From Budorcas taxicolor (taxonomy: Eukaryota > Chordata > Mammalia > Artiodactyla > Bovidae), in the NCBI RefSeq assembly GCF_023091745.1, contig NC_068935.1, positions 19,575,775-19,639,774 of the forward strand: DNA of 64,000 nt, read 5' to 3'. Shown in pieces: positions 47,910 through 60,823 of the stretch; position 1 is the first letter of the stretch, and each line of letters starts with the position of its first letter. Below the pieces are notes generated by a model. That model did no database searches. It was given only the letters and a program-made list of their open reading frames with translations, and was not told the origin of the DNA. The position numbers and the translations under genes were made by a program.

Positions 47910-48090
47910 AGTTCCAGAGTACTTTCTCTAAACTGAGCCAAGAATTAGACACTAGGGTTTCAGAGATGAGTAAGTCACTTCAAATGGGGAGGCAGATAAG
48001 AATACTGTAGAATAAGTGCTATGACAGAGCCAGACAAGTGGTGTTATTGGAGCCCAGCAGAGATGCTTGGAAATCAGGGAACTAGGAGGC
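47910..48090 (+). mobile_element. L2 LINE 3' fragment
   Basis: GCCAAGAATTAGACACTAGG, TTTCAGAGATGAGTAAGTCA and GAATAAGTGCTATGACAGAG resemble L2/MIR-type 3' ends. Confidence 0.5.
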
Positions 48091-48119
48091 AAACAAGAGG
48101 AGGCAACACCTGAAAAAAG

Positions 48120-48405
48120 TCTGGAGAGATGACTCTAGAATAGACAAATCTACAGAGACAGAAGGTCCAATAGATCAATGGTTGCCACAGGCAGGCCAGC
48201 AGGAAGCAAGGAGGCTGGAATGGAGAGGGTCTGCTAACAGGTACCAGGTTTCTTGGCGAGAGGTGGATGAAGATGTTCTGGCATTAAATACTGATGGCTG
48301 TACAACTCCATAACTAAACTATCAACATCCAGTGAATTGTACATTTTAACTGAGTGAATTGTTTGTTATGTGAATTATATCTCAATAAAGCCATTAAGAG
48401 AAGAG
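48120..48405 (+). mobile_element. old L1 3' end
   Basis: GATGAAGATGTTCTGGCATTA, CTGATGGCTGTACAACTCCA, GTGAATTGTACATTTTAACTG and GTGAATTATATCTCAATAAAG are a classical L1M 3' terminus. Confidence 0.82.
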
Positions 48406-48409
48406 GAAT

Positions 48410-49899
48410 TGGAGCTAGTTAGGCAGAGAGAGTAGAAAGTGTAGTCTAGATCAGAATTTCACTGGGAGGGGCAAAAGGAATGGCAGCGTGAAAGAATACA
48501 GTACATTGACAGAAGTACAAACAGCTCCAAATGGCTCAAGCATACATGCCAGCAGTGAGTTCTGAGAGATGAGACTGGAGTTGAGGATAAAGACCAGACC
48601 CTGGGGGCCTCTTGTGAGGACTTGAGTTAAGTTTGGGTTTGATGTGTGAAAGAAATCATACATTGTCAAATGTACATTTGATAATATATCACAAGTTTGA
48701 GACCATCAAAGTTACATTTAAAAACTATGACTCTAGTCGTGGTGGGTGGACTGGATTAGGGTGGGGTAAAGGTAGAAGCAAAGAGACTGGTTGAAAGACA
48801 ATGCATTCATCCAGGTGAGAGGTGGTGATGGCTTAAATTAAAGCACTGGAGAGGTAAAGCATGGACTAGGAGAAGAAAAGAGACCCAGAGGTCAGGCAAA
48901 CTTAGGGTGTTATGTACACATACGATGCAAGCCACCCAAAGAGGAACATGACTTGTACCAAACAGCACAGAGACTGGGGGAGGTAGGCTTTGCCAGGGCA
49001 CTAGGCTTTCTGGTGAATAAAAGAGACACTTTGGAAGAAGCAAGAGTCCATGGAGACAACGTGGCAAAGGAGTCAAATACTCTGCAGGAAAAGGAAGGAG
49101 TTACTCCACCACCTGCAGTGCCTCAGGGTCTCCAAGCAGGACCTGGCCCCCTAGAATTCAAGATGCAGAGCAATCTTGGTCATGAATGTGAACTGACATA
49201 ATGCAAGTCTTTCAGAAGAGCCCTGACCTCAGCCAGGAAGTCTCAAAGATGTAGGTATCCCCAGGTAAGTTCTGCCATTTTGTTCTACACGGTTGCTCTG
49301 TCCTTGGGCAAGCAAGTTTCCCAGCGTTCCTCAGCCATGGTACAAGAGGATGACTACTATACTTCCAGTGTGAAAACTGTCTTTTTTACCTACCCTTTTA
49401 TCCAGCTTTTTACCTGAGAATGAGCCCACTGGTCTTGCCAAAATGTGGGAAATTATTAACCACAGCATGTCTGCATGGGAATCAGTTCCCACTTATTGGC
49501 CATAGAGCTACACACACAGGTTGTTTTTTTTTTTTTTCTTTTCAATTTCTAGTTCTTTTCTCAACATTCTCTGTAACTCTCTCACCCCAAAATTTTAGAG
49601 CACTAAGGTTCCATCTATACCTCTCTCTCTATTCTCTGTATGTCTGTGTATGTTTATGTATGTTCCACTGCCACTCTCCCAATCAATCAATCTCCAGATC
49701 AATCTTAAGCTACCTGCAGATAAAGGATTTAGTTTTGTCATCAGCATTCAATAAGCATTTTGAAAATCAGTTTTTAACCATTTAACTACAATTAACAATT
49801 TAATTGTTGGGGAAAAACACGGCAGACACTTTCCCAGACTTTCATGATGGAGTTAAACCCAAAGATGGACACAGAGCAATGAGAAAATGTAAACACGAA
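48410..49899. other. intronic, nothing recognised
   Basis: Unique-looking DCX intron sequence with a T-run at about 49513-49526 and no supportable gene. Confidence 0.4.
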
Positions 49900-49911
49900 C
49901 AGGCAAAGGTC

Positions 49912-50044
49912 CCCCTGGAGTAGGAAATGGCAACCTGCTCCAGTATTCTTGCCTGGAAAATTCCATGGACAGAGGAGCCTGGCGGGCTACAGTCCATGGG
50001 GTCACGAAGAGTCAGACATGACTGAGAACACACAGCACACAACT
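49912..50044 (+). mobile_element. Bov-tA SINE, 5'-truncated
   Basis: The A unit remains, starting near CCCCTGGAGTAGGAAATGGC and ending GACTGAGAACACACAGC. Perfect 12-bp duplications CAGGCAAAGGTC lie at 49900-49911 and 50045-50056. Confidence 0.93.
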
Positions 50045-50056
50045 CAGGCAAAGGTC

Positions 50057-50755
50057 AATTCCCTACAAGCTGAAGGAGCTCCTACGTCTACAGAGGACAT
50101 AAAACATATTCTTATATGCATTTCTTCTATGGGTTCTGTGGGAAAAAAAATCTGGAAGAGTGCCATTTGACTTGAATTATGAAGCCAATTCATATAAATG
50201 TCAAGTAAAAGAAGTAGCAGGAAAAGATGAAAATAGGGTTTGATGAACCGTGCTTAGTTTGGGATTGGCAAATCCACATGGAAGGCTGTCGCACATCATT
50301 TTGAGCGTGACTGGAAATAACACCAGTTTGATAACCCTCATTTTTCCTTTATTCTGCTCAGACATCTTTAGCTTCTGTCTTGGAGGTTCCATTTCTCAGC
50401 TGCAATTTGAGAATGTACTGGGGGAGTCTTCGCCATCTTTCACTGGTCTCTCTCATTTCCCTTCTCATAACCACAGCCTTGCTGTTGGCATCTTTTATTT
50501 ACTCATATTCCAAATCCTTTCATCCCTTTCTTCTCATTGCACAGTTCATTTTTACTCCTTTACAACAAGGCACATCAGGAACTTTTCAATCTCCTAGGCT
50601 GCTTTAACAATCTTATCAACAAAAACCAGGATAATAATGCTTATTTTGTGTTTGTGATAAGCCAGGAACTCTTTTTCTCTCTTTCTCGTCTCTCGCTCTC
50701 TTTCCCCCTGTCTCTCTCTCACACACATACACACAACCTCGTCTAGTCATATTCT
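50057..50755. other. intronic, nothing recognised
   Basis: Pyrimidine-rich in places (about 50670-50720). The 115-codon plus frame at 50250-50597 has no recognisable homology. Confidence 0.4.
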
Positions 50756-50759
50756 AATT

Positions 50760-50850
50760 TCTGATAGGGAAACAGAGGTTTGTTCCAGTTAGAGACAGCA
50801 AATCCTGTGTCCAGGATTTGAACACAGGTCTTTCTGATTCCAAAGCCTAT
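50760..50850 (-). mobile_element. MIR SINE fragment
   Basis: GATAGGGAAACAGAGGTTTG and GTCCAGGATTTGAACACAGG are reverse MIR core sequence. Confidence 0.65.
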
Positions 50851-52005
50851 GTATGTTTCGGTTTGTTTTCAGTTTTTGCTACATTGCTCTTCCCTTTTCA
50901 CACTTTGCTCCTGGAGCTCCTTCCTGTGACAACTTGCTGACATGGGTAGGAAGGAGGGAGAAGAGTTGTAACAGAGAAAAAAAAGAAAGAAATAGGAGCA
51001 AGTAGAAGCAGACACCAGAGCTTACACCCATCTTCTAGGCTTTTTATCCTACTCAATCTAGTTTAGATTGGAAAGTGATTAGCAAGAGCTATCCTTCATT
51101 CACCCTGCCAACATTCATAGACAATGTCCTGAAACAATAGCAGAGAGAGTGGCCAGCCAGCCATGTAACTACCCTCATGCCACAGAATCCTCTGAGAAGA
51201 TGGTATCTGCGTCCTGTCTGCCACTTCCCTCAGCTTTGCAGCATAATTGCCAAGCTTGGCTTGGCACAATCTTGGCTTACTAGCTTCTCTGAAGGCTCAT
51301 GCTTGCCCATTTCCCAGTGCTTGTCTTTAAATCCTTGGCTCCCTCAGAATGGAACAAGACAAGCCCCAACAAAAGATGGTGGGTAAGGTAGCTAAGTTGA
51401 ATTAACTAGATTTATAGGGACCTAAATGTGTAGGGGAATAGGAGCTCCCAGGAGTCAAGAACAAGGTAGAAGGAGTCAGTTCCCGAAGAACAAGGAGAAA
51501 TTTCAGTTTCTGGCATGGGTGGCCAAGGGCAGAGTATTGTCACTAGCCTGGCAAATTGATGCTGAGCTCTTAGACTCTGAATTCCCTTGTCTGGAGGCTG
51601 GACTGCTTCCTGGAAATCAAGATGCAATCGTGTGAAAGGTGGGTATAAGTAGCCCCAGGTACAGCGATTAAAGATTTGTCTGGGCAATGAGTTAAACAAG
51701 TCATTTACTTTCTGGGTTCAAGTTTGCATGGTACAGGAAGAAAAGGGTCAGTTTGACATGTGCTTTTCACCCAGCCTTTGACTGGAGAGCAAACTGATTT
51801 AGTATTACTTCTCACTTAGCTCTGGCTTTTCCCTCCCATTCGAATCTCCACATTTGAGCTCAATTCAAAATCAAGTCTGCTGGTTTGGGTTTGAGGTCTA
51901 TTTTGAAATACTGCTCACTGAAAATAAATAACTCAGTCTACAAAAAAAGCTATGACAATAATTTCAGAGCCACCTTTAAAATTGCAGATGTATTTCGACA
52001 ATTGT
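50851..52005. other. intronic, nothing recognised
   Basis: No supportable feature; short MIR-like words occur around 51660-51720. Confidence 0.4.
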
Positions 52006-52009
52006 TTTC

Positions 52010-52150
52010 AAAGCATTTTGCACTATATGAATTCACATGATTCTCCTGATAACCCCAAGAGATGGTAGCCAGGAATTAATGGTCTCCTTTTAATCATAAG
52101 AAGAGCCTCAGAGAGTTTAGTACTTGCTTAAAGGGTATAAACTGCTTCTT
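52010..52150 (-). mobile_element. MIR SINE fragment
   Basis: CATGATTCTCCTGATAACCCC, AAGAGCCTCAGAGAGTTTAG and TACTTGCTTAAAGGG follow reverse MIR order. Confidence 0.6.
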
Positions 52151-53039
52151 CTCAATGGATGGTGGACTTCAGGATTTGCTTACAGATTTATTTCAAAATT
52201 CCCCCAAAGTTAGCATATCACATACCACCATGACTTTTCAGTGATTGGTTCTCTGTCTTGTCTTTTCTAATTTCCTAATGTCTTGAAGAGGGAGATCTCA
52301 ATATACAATTCAGTCACTTCCTCATTCTTTTCTCATACTGAGATGCTCTAATGTTCCTTCCTTCCAGTCCAAAGACACCCTGGTTTCTTCCTACTTATAC
52401 AGGGAGGTTTTCTGGAAGGCCATCCAAGTAGAACCAAGGTGGTTTCAACTTACTTCAGAACAAGGCCAAGAGACTGAGCCTGTGGTTTTCATACATTCAT
52501 TCCAAAGAGCCCTTGGGCGGGGTGTGTGGATTGGTTTGGCTAATTATTTCTGCTCAGTGGGAAAGCTTTTGTCCCTCTCCCCAGACTCATCTAATAGGGA
52601 AGCAAAAACTAAGGGCCCAACAACAGTTTTTCACTGATTTGATCACAAGCCTGGTTCTCAGGCCAAATTCAATCATAGGTTGTAAGACTCTGTAACTTCG
52701 GAAGTTGGAATTTGAATTTTAAATCAATTCCCTTCAGAGTCTTGGACAGCATGCAGTGGTGGATTTTTTAAATAAAGGAGAAAAGTAAGAATCTTCCCTA
52801 TAGCAAAAAAAACAATGTGTACCCATTTCTGCACTATTTTGACACAGATCAGTTTCCTTCAAGAAGAAGACAACTGTAAGAAGACTGATAGATGTGCCAG
52901 GATTGTTTCCTCTGACTTGATAAAGCTGACAATATTTATTTCTAGCTGAAGGTGGTTTTGCTGAGAACATGTTTCTGGTGGAGCAAGCTTGTTGTCAACA
53001 CTCACTCCCAGTTTTATGGGGCAGGAACTAGAAAAAAAC
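52151..53039. other. intronic, nothing recognised
   Basis: This is unique-looking DCX intron sequence. Confidence 0.4.
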
Positions 53040-53044
53040 TACAC

Positions 53045-53310
53045 TGCCCTTAATCTGTGGAAAGAACATATGCTTTGGAATCAGTCAGGGTTTTAAACCC
53101 GGGCTGAGCCATTTCTTAGATGTGTGACCTCAGGTGGAACCTACCCTCTGTGAGTCTGTTTCCTCATCTGTAACATTTGAATAAAAATAATGTGGATGCC
53201 AATTCTTGTTGTTTTGAGCATTACATGACAGACTACATATAAAACACTTAGTCAAGTGCCTTAGCAGATAGAGAGGGCTCAATAATGACAGCTTCCTTTG
53301 CTATTACTAC
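53045..53310 (+). mobile_element. MIR SINE, nearly complete
   Basis: TATGCTTTGGAATCAGTCAGG, ATGTGTGACCTCAGGTGGAA, GTTTCCTCATCTGTAACATT and GATAGAGAGGGCTCAATAATG span most of MIR. Confidence 0.85.
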
Positions 53311-54035
53311 TGGCCACTACTAGAAATGGAAGGAATTGAAGCATTGAGTTAGGAAATCCCCTTCCATGGTGTGTGATTCATCAACTTAAGGAGGCTGAGG
53401 ACTAATTCTTTGGCTAGCAGGTCAGACAGTAGAAGACTGAAGTTTTCCTGAGTGAAGCCCATTACTTTTTATTTGTGCAGGTTATGGCTGTGTTCCCCAA
53501 AGCAGAGCCCTTGGTTCTCGACTCTCTCAGCAGTACCATGGGGGTAGGGTGGTCAATGAACTCCATGTGGAACCATTGAAGGTATCGGAGCAGGGAAGTT
53601 ATACAATGGCTGTGTTTTAGGATGAAAAATGTGGTGGCACCACAGCAAATGCCTACGTGGATAGAGATTTGAAGCAGAGATACTATGTAAGAGTATGTTG
53701 AGCAATTCAGGCATCAGGTGATGAGGGAAAGGAAGGGATTTTTTTGTGAGAAAGGTGAAGATGTTTTAAAGGTTCAACAACAACAACAGGCACAGGATAT
53801 GGTAGACATGAAGGGCTGAAGAGTGGGAAGAGTCAAAGATAATGCCAAGGTGCTGGGCCTAGGGAATAGAATTGATTCTATTGTCAGGGGGTTGGGGAAG
53901 GGAAATATTTTTGTTTTGTAGACACATTGCATTTGGCACATGGAGGCGGAATTGTCTGGTCAGCATTCATGGCGCTGATATCCAGAAGGAAGGTGGGGGC
54001 TGGAGATGTAGGTTCAATGGCAGCCTGTCTGTACC
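53311..54035. other. intronic, nothing recognised
   Basis: This is unique-looking DCX intron sequence. Confidence 0.4.
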
Positions 54036-54039
54036 TCAA

Positions 54040-54255
54040 TATGCTGTACTCATTACCACCTCTGCTTTTTTGTTCATGTTTTCTCTGCTGCCAGAAACAT
54101 CCACTTCTTTATCAACTGAAATCTTCCTTCAAGGCCCAGTTCTTTCAGGAAGCCGTAACACCCTAGCCCACAGTAAGCTCACTTTCCCACAAACTCCAAT
54201 ACTTCCAACAGCACTTACTGCCTCTGTCTCTCATGTACTCGGCATCTAAACAAAT
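54040..54255 (+). mobile_element. L2 LINE fragment (probable)
   Basis: CCTTCAAGGCCCAGTTCTTTC then AGGAAGCCGTAACACC and CAGCACTTACTGCCTCTG resemble L2 3' sequence. Confidence 0.6.
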
Positions 54256-54284
54256 CATTAAGTCTCATTTTCAGCACCACAGTT

Positions 54285-54530
54285 CAACGGTTAAATTGTA
54301 GAGTGTGGGGCCAGATTGCCTGGGTTCAAACCCCAGCTCTACTACTTCCTAGCTGTGTGGTCCTGGGTAGGTCAGTCCACTTCCATATGCCCTAGTTTCT
54401 TCATGTGCAAAATGGGGACAATAGCACCTACCTCATAAGGTTGTTGTAGGAATTAAATTAGTTAATATATGTAAAATGATTAGAATGTTTGCTTGACACA
54501 TAACTGTGTGAGTATTTGTAAATAACAATG
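54285..54530 (+). mobile_element. MIR SINE, nearly complete
   Basis: GATTGCCTGGGTTCAAACCC, CAGCTCTACTACTTCCTAGC, GCAAAATGGGGACAATAGCA and CTCATAAGGTTGTTGTAGG give nearly the full MIR. Confidence 0.93.
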
Positions 54531-55387
54531 TTTGTACTCCACCCAAAATTTGGAGAATCACTTGTATTTAAACACAAATCCCAATGTGCAACATGTTGCT
54601 AGGACTCCTACTTCAGGGATATGGGTCAACACCACCACATCCCACGGCCTGTGGTGTGTTCTGGGCCCCCATTATACTGCTTTTCCAACCATTTCCTAAG
54701 CAATGGAAAAGTTGCCTTAGATATAGGACAGTTCTTCCACTTCAACTAGACATAAGTCGTGGTGTTAGAAAGAACCAGAATGGGGGAGGAGGTAAGGGAA
54801 GTCTTTTTCTCTTCCTATGGCTTCACCAAGGGCACAGACAAAGAGCACCACTTCCCCTTGGATGGACAGGAGGGGAGCTGATGGAGGGTCTATGATGGGA
54901 ACTGGAAACAAAGGTGCTTAATTTATGGCTGTGTTCTATGCTGCACAAAGAGAATGTCACACATACCACCCCCACCCCTGCCTCCCTACAGCCCTTCTCT
55001 GAAAGCCGAGGAAGGTAGAAGGAGCAGAGAGGCAAGGGCCATCCAAGAGAGACTGTTTATTCACCACTCTGGAGCTTCTACACCCTGCCTCAAGGAAAAT
55101 GCAAGGATTGTTTGCATGGGAGTCAGGAGAGCTGAGCTCTCATTCCTGAGTCATAAATAGATATTGGGAAGACTGCAAGATTTACTGAACCTCTTTATAT
55201 CTTTGTTCTCCAATCTAAAAAAAACCAACTGGATATTTTCTTTTCCCAACTTAATTTATGGTGCTATTATGAGTGACAACTGAGATGATGGATTTGGAAA
55301 TATTTTGCAAAGTGCAGAGCATTTACGTCACATAAAAGATCACTATCTTGAACTTCTCTCAGATGCAGAAGAAGGATATTGTGTGTT
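54531..55387. other. intronic, nothing recognised
   Basis: This is unique-looking DCX intron sequence; a 103-codon plus frame at 54584-54895 has no recognisable homology. Confidence 0.4.
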
Positions 55388-55535
55388 GAAGACCTCCTGG
55401 AGAAGAAAATGGCAACCTACTCCAGTACCCTTGCCTGGGAAATTCCATGGACAGAGGAGCCTGGCAGAGCAGGTTATAGTCCATGGGGTTGCAAAGAGTC
55501 GGACATGACTGGGCAACTGAGCCCACACACTCAGT
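55388..55535 (+). mobile_element. Bov-tA SINE, 5'-truncated
   Basis: The A unit (GGCAACCTACTCCAGTACCC, GGACAGAGGAGCCTGGCAG) has a small inserted segment and ends GACTGGGCAACTGAGC. Confidence 0.9.
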
Positions 55536-57265
55536 CACATGTGGCAAGTGAGCATTTGAAGTGTGGCTAGTCAATTGAGGTGTACTGTAAGTATAAAATA
55601 CAACCCCATTTCAACGAATGTAAAACACCTCAATAATTGGTTACATTGGTTACATGACAGAATGATAAGATTTTGGATATATTAAATAAAATAAATTATC
55701 AAAACTAATTTCACCTGTTTCTTTGATCTTAAATGTGGCTATTGGAAAATTTTAAATTACATACAAAGCTTGCATCTGTGGCTTGCATTTTATTTTTATT
55801 GGACTGAGTTGGTACATCCAGTCACGTTCAGGACAGTCAGAGCATTCGGTTTCCTCCATCTTAGGCAACCCAAAGCAACCTGTTTAGTTCAGAAGAGAAG
55901 GACTCCTGGATACAGTAGTCCCATGGACATCCTCCCTCCAACCTGGCTGTTTTGTGGTCCTTGATCTCCCCTTTTAAAAGATGTATATTTTGGTAGAGAA
56001 GACATTCATTCTCGGGATTTTGGGAACAGGGAAGATTTGACTTTCAGGAATAGGTGCTCATAGGTTGGGGGACAAAGGGTGGGGAACATTGGGTTGCTAC
56101 AACAATGACTCACTGTTGAAGAATAGCAAACTAATTATTACATTACAATCCTCTCAGCCTACCAGGGTGGGTAATTAGCTTCCTTGGAGGCTCCTCAAAA
56201 AAAGAAAGAAAAAGAAAAGATTCCTTCCCAGCATCTGGCTGAATTTGTCCTTTTAATTCAATCCAATCCAATTCAATTGGGAGGTAGTTGCATAAAGAGA
56301 GAAATTAACACATTAAAGGCTGAAATAAAAATAGAGAGAGATGCGCAGAAACATCTTCCTTTAGTTCTGAAGCCAGCCTTACCTTTGCCCATCAAATAGC
56401 AAGTCCTGGGTTAATCAAAATGGAGTACTGCATAAACTTCCTTCACACATTCCACAGGAGTCCTCTGGGCTCAGGTTTCACCTGCTTTCCACACAGTCCC
56501 TTGCCCTACTTTAAAGACAACCTTGGCTAATGGGACTTATATTCTCAGAGTCCATCAGCTCTGTCCAGCGAGAATGAGCGCTCCTTATAGCTATATTATA
56601 TAGACAATCAGATTTTTCCTTAACTCAAGTTTAGGCTTAGCAACAGACATCCCATTTGGGGCAATACTGCCATCAATATTGGCAGGCAGGAGTGGGACTG
56701 AACTCGAGGGGAATAAAGTAGAAAGATTTTGATTTATTCATGGGCAGAAGAGGAAAGAGACAAGTTAAACACTAAGGAACAAAGAATCAAATTATGATGC
56801 ACATTACAGACCAAATAGCATCAATTTACTAAACCTCAATTCAAACTGAACGCAGATATTAACTGAATCATGAATTGGACTATATATATATATATACACA
56901 TATGTTTGTAAAGCTAGAAAACTTGTTCAGACCAAAATCAAACCTACATATTTTCTAATGAACTAGAACATCAAAACATTCCTTTAACTGAACCTGAAAT
57001 GAGCCAATGTTTCATTTGGTTTGAATCCCGACTAAAGAGGAACATTTTTGGCTTTCATTTGCCATCAAAGGAAGGTAGTTAAAATTCCCTGGAAATGGCC
57101 TATCTTCCACAACCTTAAGTTACTCAGGCTAAATGAAGAAATGTGGATCCATCCACAAGTCTCAGATCCAAGACAGACTGACAGAGAACAGAAACAGGGC
57201 AGTATTACCAAGTCCTAAAAAAGAACAAAGTATTTCAGCTCAACCCAATGCCATTATTCTTTAAT
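55536..57265. other. intronic, nothing recognised
   Basis: AT-rich DCX intron sequence with a short (TA)n run at about 56881-56896; no supportable gene. Confidence 0.4.
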
Positions 57266-57268
57266 GAA

Positions 57269-57465
57269 GTAAGTGTTAGTCGCTCAGTTGTGACCACCTC
57301 TTTGCAACCCCATGAACTGTAGCCTCCCAGGCTCCTCTGGCCATGGAACTCTCTAAGCAAGAATACTGGAGTGGGTAGCCATTTCCTTCTCCAGGGGACC
57401 TTCCTGACCCAAGGATCGAACCCAGTCTCCTGCATCGCAGGCAGCTTCTTTACATCTGAGCCCCT
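57269..57465 (-). mobile_element. Bov-tA SINE
   Basis: Reverse orientation: GTTAGTCGCTCAGTTGTGAC start, A unit, and a diverged head near CTGCATCGCAGGCAGCTTC. Confidence 0.92.
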
Positions 57466-58585
57466 AAATTAATCTGTATATGTTTTTCGCTGACAGCTCA
57501 GAAAACCTTGATGCTTTATGAAAACCTGTGTATTGTCTATAGCTCATCCTTCTTATTATCTAATTCTGTGGAATCTGGTTAACAATTCTGGAAATAACTT
57601 ATAACCATGGAGAACGATTTTTGTCTAGACATGCAAGTTCTGTCTTATCCAAAATGGGAACCAAGTCTTAGAGAAGGTAAGAAACTTGAACCAAGTCACA
57701 AAGCTGGGAAGTGGTAGAGTTGGGTTTTCCTAGAGGGATGTCTCTCTTTCCTCTTCCATATCCTATCCCCCTACGCCTCCCAGCTCGGAATAGTCCTGAG
57801 TGAGGAGGAGCTGGAAAAGGGAAAATGGGTATGTCAACTCCAAACTTTACCTAAAGTACTGGTTTGCCTGAGATTGGCTTTATCCCTGTGGAATGTTCAC
57901 TGAGCAGATGTCCTACTCTTGACCCTAAACTCCCTTTTACCTTTGTGGGCTGAAATCATGTGGAGGCCCTAAACACATCATCTAAGATGAGTGCAAATGT
58001 TCTGAAAATTGCCAGAACATGAAGGCTGGCTAGATTAGAGTCTGACTTCACTTATGTTCATGAACTATCTGAAATGAAGATTTAAATAGTCTCTACTGAG
58101 GATACCACTTTAGGTGTTTTTGTTTGTTTGTTTGTTTTTTACTGGTAAGAAACAAGGGCTGTTAATAATTCTGATACCAAGTAAGGTCCCATTTTTCCTA
58201 CCTCAAATTGGTTACTTTGTTTATCTTGTATGTGTGAGTGCATCCTCATTCCTTCTCTTTAGCAAGGGACTTTTGAAAGAAAGAGTTCAAGACCTAAAAA
58301 TAGGTCTTGCCTGTTTAAGCCTAGGTTGGGATCTATTAAAACTCAATTTAATACATGTTCATTGAGTCCTAAATGCATTCCTTCTCTGTCTCCAACACAT
58401 TATACTCAGTGAGGTGCATCTATTTTAGAAGGGAAATTCTGTAGGTAGCATGTTGGAGATCAATTATTTGACGTATGTATAAACTGTGTTTAATTACAGG
58501 TAGTCGTATTCATGTGTGCTGGGTAACCCAATTGGATACAGTCTGCAAAGAGAATCTACTTACTTCAAACTTTTGCCACCCCAGC
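57466..58585. other. intronic, mostly nothing recognised
   Basis: A diverged MIR-like piece is possible at about 57640-57750 (AGAGAAGGTAAGAAACTTGA, CACAAAGCTGGGAAGTGG). The rest is unique-looking. Confidence 0.4.
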
Positions 58586-58589
58586 CTTT

Positions 58590-59047
58590 CTAACTAATGG
58601 ATTATGTGATGGCTTAAGAACAGGCCCACAAATTCTCAGATATCTTTCCCTTCAAGAAATGGAGGCTGCAACCCCTTCCTTGAATGTGGGCTGATCTTAG
58701 TGACTGCTTCCAATAAAAAGGCTAAAACAGAAGTGACAGTATATGGCTTTGGAGAACAGATCATAAAAGGAACCACATCTTCTTTCTTCTTCATTCTCTT
58801 GAATCACTGTCTGGAAGAAGATCCTGCCAATGGCCATCTTGGAAGTTAATTCTACCATCCCAGTTGTGTCTTCAAATGACTGCATCCCCTGACACCTTGA
58901 CCTCAACCACATGACAACTACGTGAAAGATCCTGAACCACCCGGCTAAACCACCCCAGAATTCCTGACTCACCAAAAACATGAGATAATAAATGTTTGTT
59001 AGTATGTTTTAGGGTGATTTGTTTTATAGCAAGAAATAAGTAATACA
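58590..59047 (+). mobile_element. MLT1-like (ERVL-MaLR) solo LTR
   Basis: The 3' part has the MaLR pattern: ACCACCCCAGAATTCCTGAC, GAGATAATAAATGTTTGTTA, then GGTGATTTGTTTTATAGC and AATAAGTAATACA. Only LTR-like sequence is seen and no internal coding region. The 5' boundary is uncertain. Confidence 0.75.
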
Positions 59048-59124
59048 GGTTAAAAATCCCAGAAATAGCCAGTGATACTCTGAAAAATTGATTAGCTAAG
59101 TGATTATTGCCAGATTTTATGAAT

Positions 59125-59255
59125 ATTTTTATTTATGTATTTATTTGGCTATACTGCACGGCATGTGGGATCTTAGTTTCCTGACCAGGGATTGAACCAG
59201 TGCCCCCTGCAGTGGAAGGGCAGAGTCTTAACCACTTGGCCACCAAGGAAGTCCC
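59125..59255 (-). mobile_element. CHR-2-type tRNA-derived SINE
   Basis: Reverse orientation: A-rich tail complement TTATTTATGTATTTATTTGG, GCATGTGGGATCTTAGTTTC and head GCCACCAAGGAAGTCCC. Imperfect duplications CAGATTTTATGAAT (59111-59124) and CAGACTTCATGAAT (59256-59269) flank it. Confidence 0.92.
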
Positions 59256-59467
59256 CAGACTTCATGAATCTTGATCAAGTGTTTCAAGTACATTTTTTTG
59301 CAAGGCCCTGCTTAGAACCTTTACAAACAATTTCATTCTCAATCCAAGTGTTAAAATCTAAGTCTTTATAGTTTGAGCAATATGAATTTGCTTACATAGT
59401 TTCATGTGCTATTCTTATGTTTAACCAAAATATCACAAAACAGCTGTATTTTTAAAAATTCCTTCAG

Positions 59468-59690
59468 CAAGTATTACCTACATGTCTACTGGGTTTCTAG
59501 CACTGTGCAGGGTGAAATAGGTGCTCTTGTGCTTTACAAACACTGTTAACATCTACTAGGACAAAGGTACTGTGCTCAGCACTAAGAATACAAAAATGAA
59601 CGTGACACCTTGCCCTTGAGGGACCCAGGATTTGGTTGAGGAAGTAAATACATACAAGCAAATACATACTTTACAACACAGCTGTGACTA
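59468..59690 (+). mobile_element. L2 LINE 3' fragment
   Basis: TACTGTGCTCAGCACTAAGA, ATACAAAAATGAACGTGACA and GCCCTTGAGGGACCCAGGAT match the L2 3' end. Confidence 0.75.
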
Positions 59691-59699
59691 TTACCCCAG

Positions 59700-60700
59700 A
59701 GATATGAACAACATGCTATGATATTGTGGAAAATGGAACAACTATTTCTACTTGAGGTATTGAAGGATTAAAGTTTTCAAGCAAAGAAGAGTGGTGGGTT
59801 TGAGGGATGGCATTCCAGGTGCAGGAGAACAGGGTATGCAAAGACATGAAGGTATGAAAAGCCTGAGTTGCCTCTTCACAGTTGGGTTCCTTCTTCCTGA
59901 GAATAAAGAGATGCCCAGTGATAGGCATGGTAAGATGAGGCCAGCAGGACCAGCTGTTTTTCTAGGCCATGGACATTTCAAAGCCAAGAGAGGTTGCTCA
60001 AGCTGCCTCAAATTGAAGATGTGATAAGGAGTGCTTTTGTTCTCTGCCCCAAGGCTCTCTGGCTAGAAGAATTCTCATGGTGAACCCTGAGCTTTGGGAG
60101 GATAAATGTGTAAGTCTTCTGGATCATAGAATTTCGTATCCATGAAGAATTCAAATTGTCAGTGCATGAGTCTACTGAGCTTCTACACTTGGACTTCTGT
60201 GGCCCTTTCGCTTTTTAGATCAGTGCCACTTAAAATGTGGGTGCAAGGCCTTGCACCAGAATGTAAACCAACACACTGCTGCCTTTATCAGTAAAATCAT
60301 ACTATGAAAAAAGAGCTGGCTGAAGTAAATGGTTTGCTCAGTGGCATGATTTACATTTGGCACCAGCTCCAGTCTCTTCACAGACTGATAAATAGTTCAT
60401 GCGTCAGCAGTGATCCCTAGACCCCTAGATCACATTTTTTACATCATGAACTATCCACTAAATAAAATCCTATATATCAAATCTCTTTATTTCCTTTGGG
60501 AACCTGACCTATATGTCCTTTACTCCTGTGAGAATGATGCAGTTTATTTTGTTTCCCTTTTTGTTTTGACTTCTAAAAAATTCAAAGTTACATTTAAAGC
60601 TCAAGGGCATCTACCATGTTGACACTTTGAGGTAAGTAGCTCTTTTTTTTTAACCTTCTTGTTTTTGATTCTGATTTTCTATTCCAAATTTATGTTTGAC
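59700..60700. other. intronic, nothing recognised
   Basis: This is DCX intron sequence without a repeat I can name with confidence. Confidence 0.4.
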
Positions 60701-60709
60701 TTGATTATA

Positions 60710-60823
60710 TCACTGACGATGCATTTGCTGGATGACGTTGAGAATAATGGCAATGAAGAGAACCATAACAAACAGCATTACAGCAAGCATGGAAAGTGGG
60801 CCAGATTTCTGGTCTGTACCCAT
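60710..60823 (-). other. 37-codon hydrophobic ORF in a DCX intron (unidentified)
   Basis: From ATG at 60823 to TGA at 60710 the frame encodes a short polar start (MGTDQKSGPLS), one strongly hydrophobic segment of about 18 residues (MLAVMLFVMVLFIAIILN) and a polar end (VIQQMHRQ). This is the layout of a single-pass membrane microprotein. The frame is open upstream back to about 60910, and in transcript sense the ATG is preceded by CTACTCAG, which resembles a splice acceptor. It is in the same sense as DCX and 0.2 kb past the tandem donors. I recognise no family. It may be chance: runs rich in T at codon position 2 give hydrophobic frames easily. Confidence 0.2.
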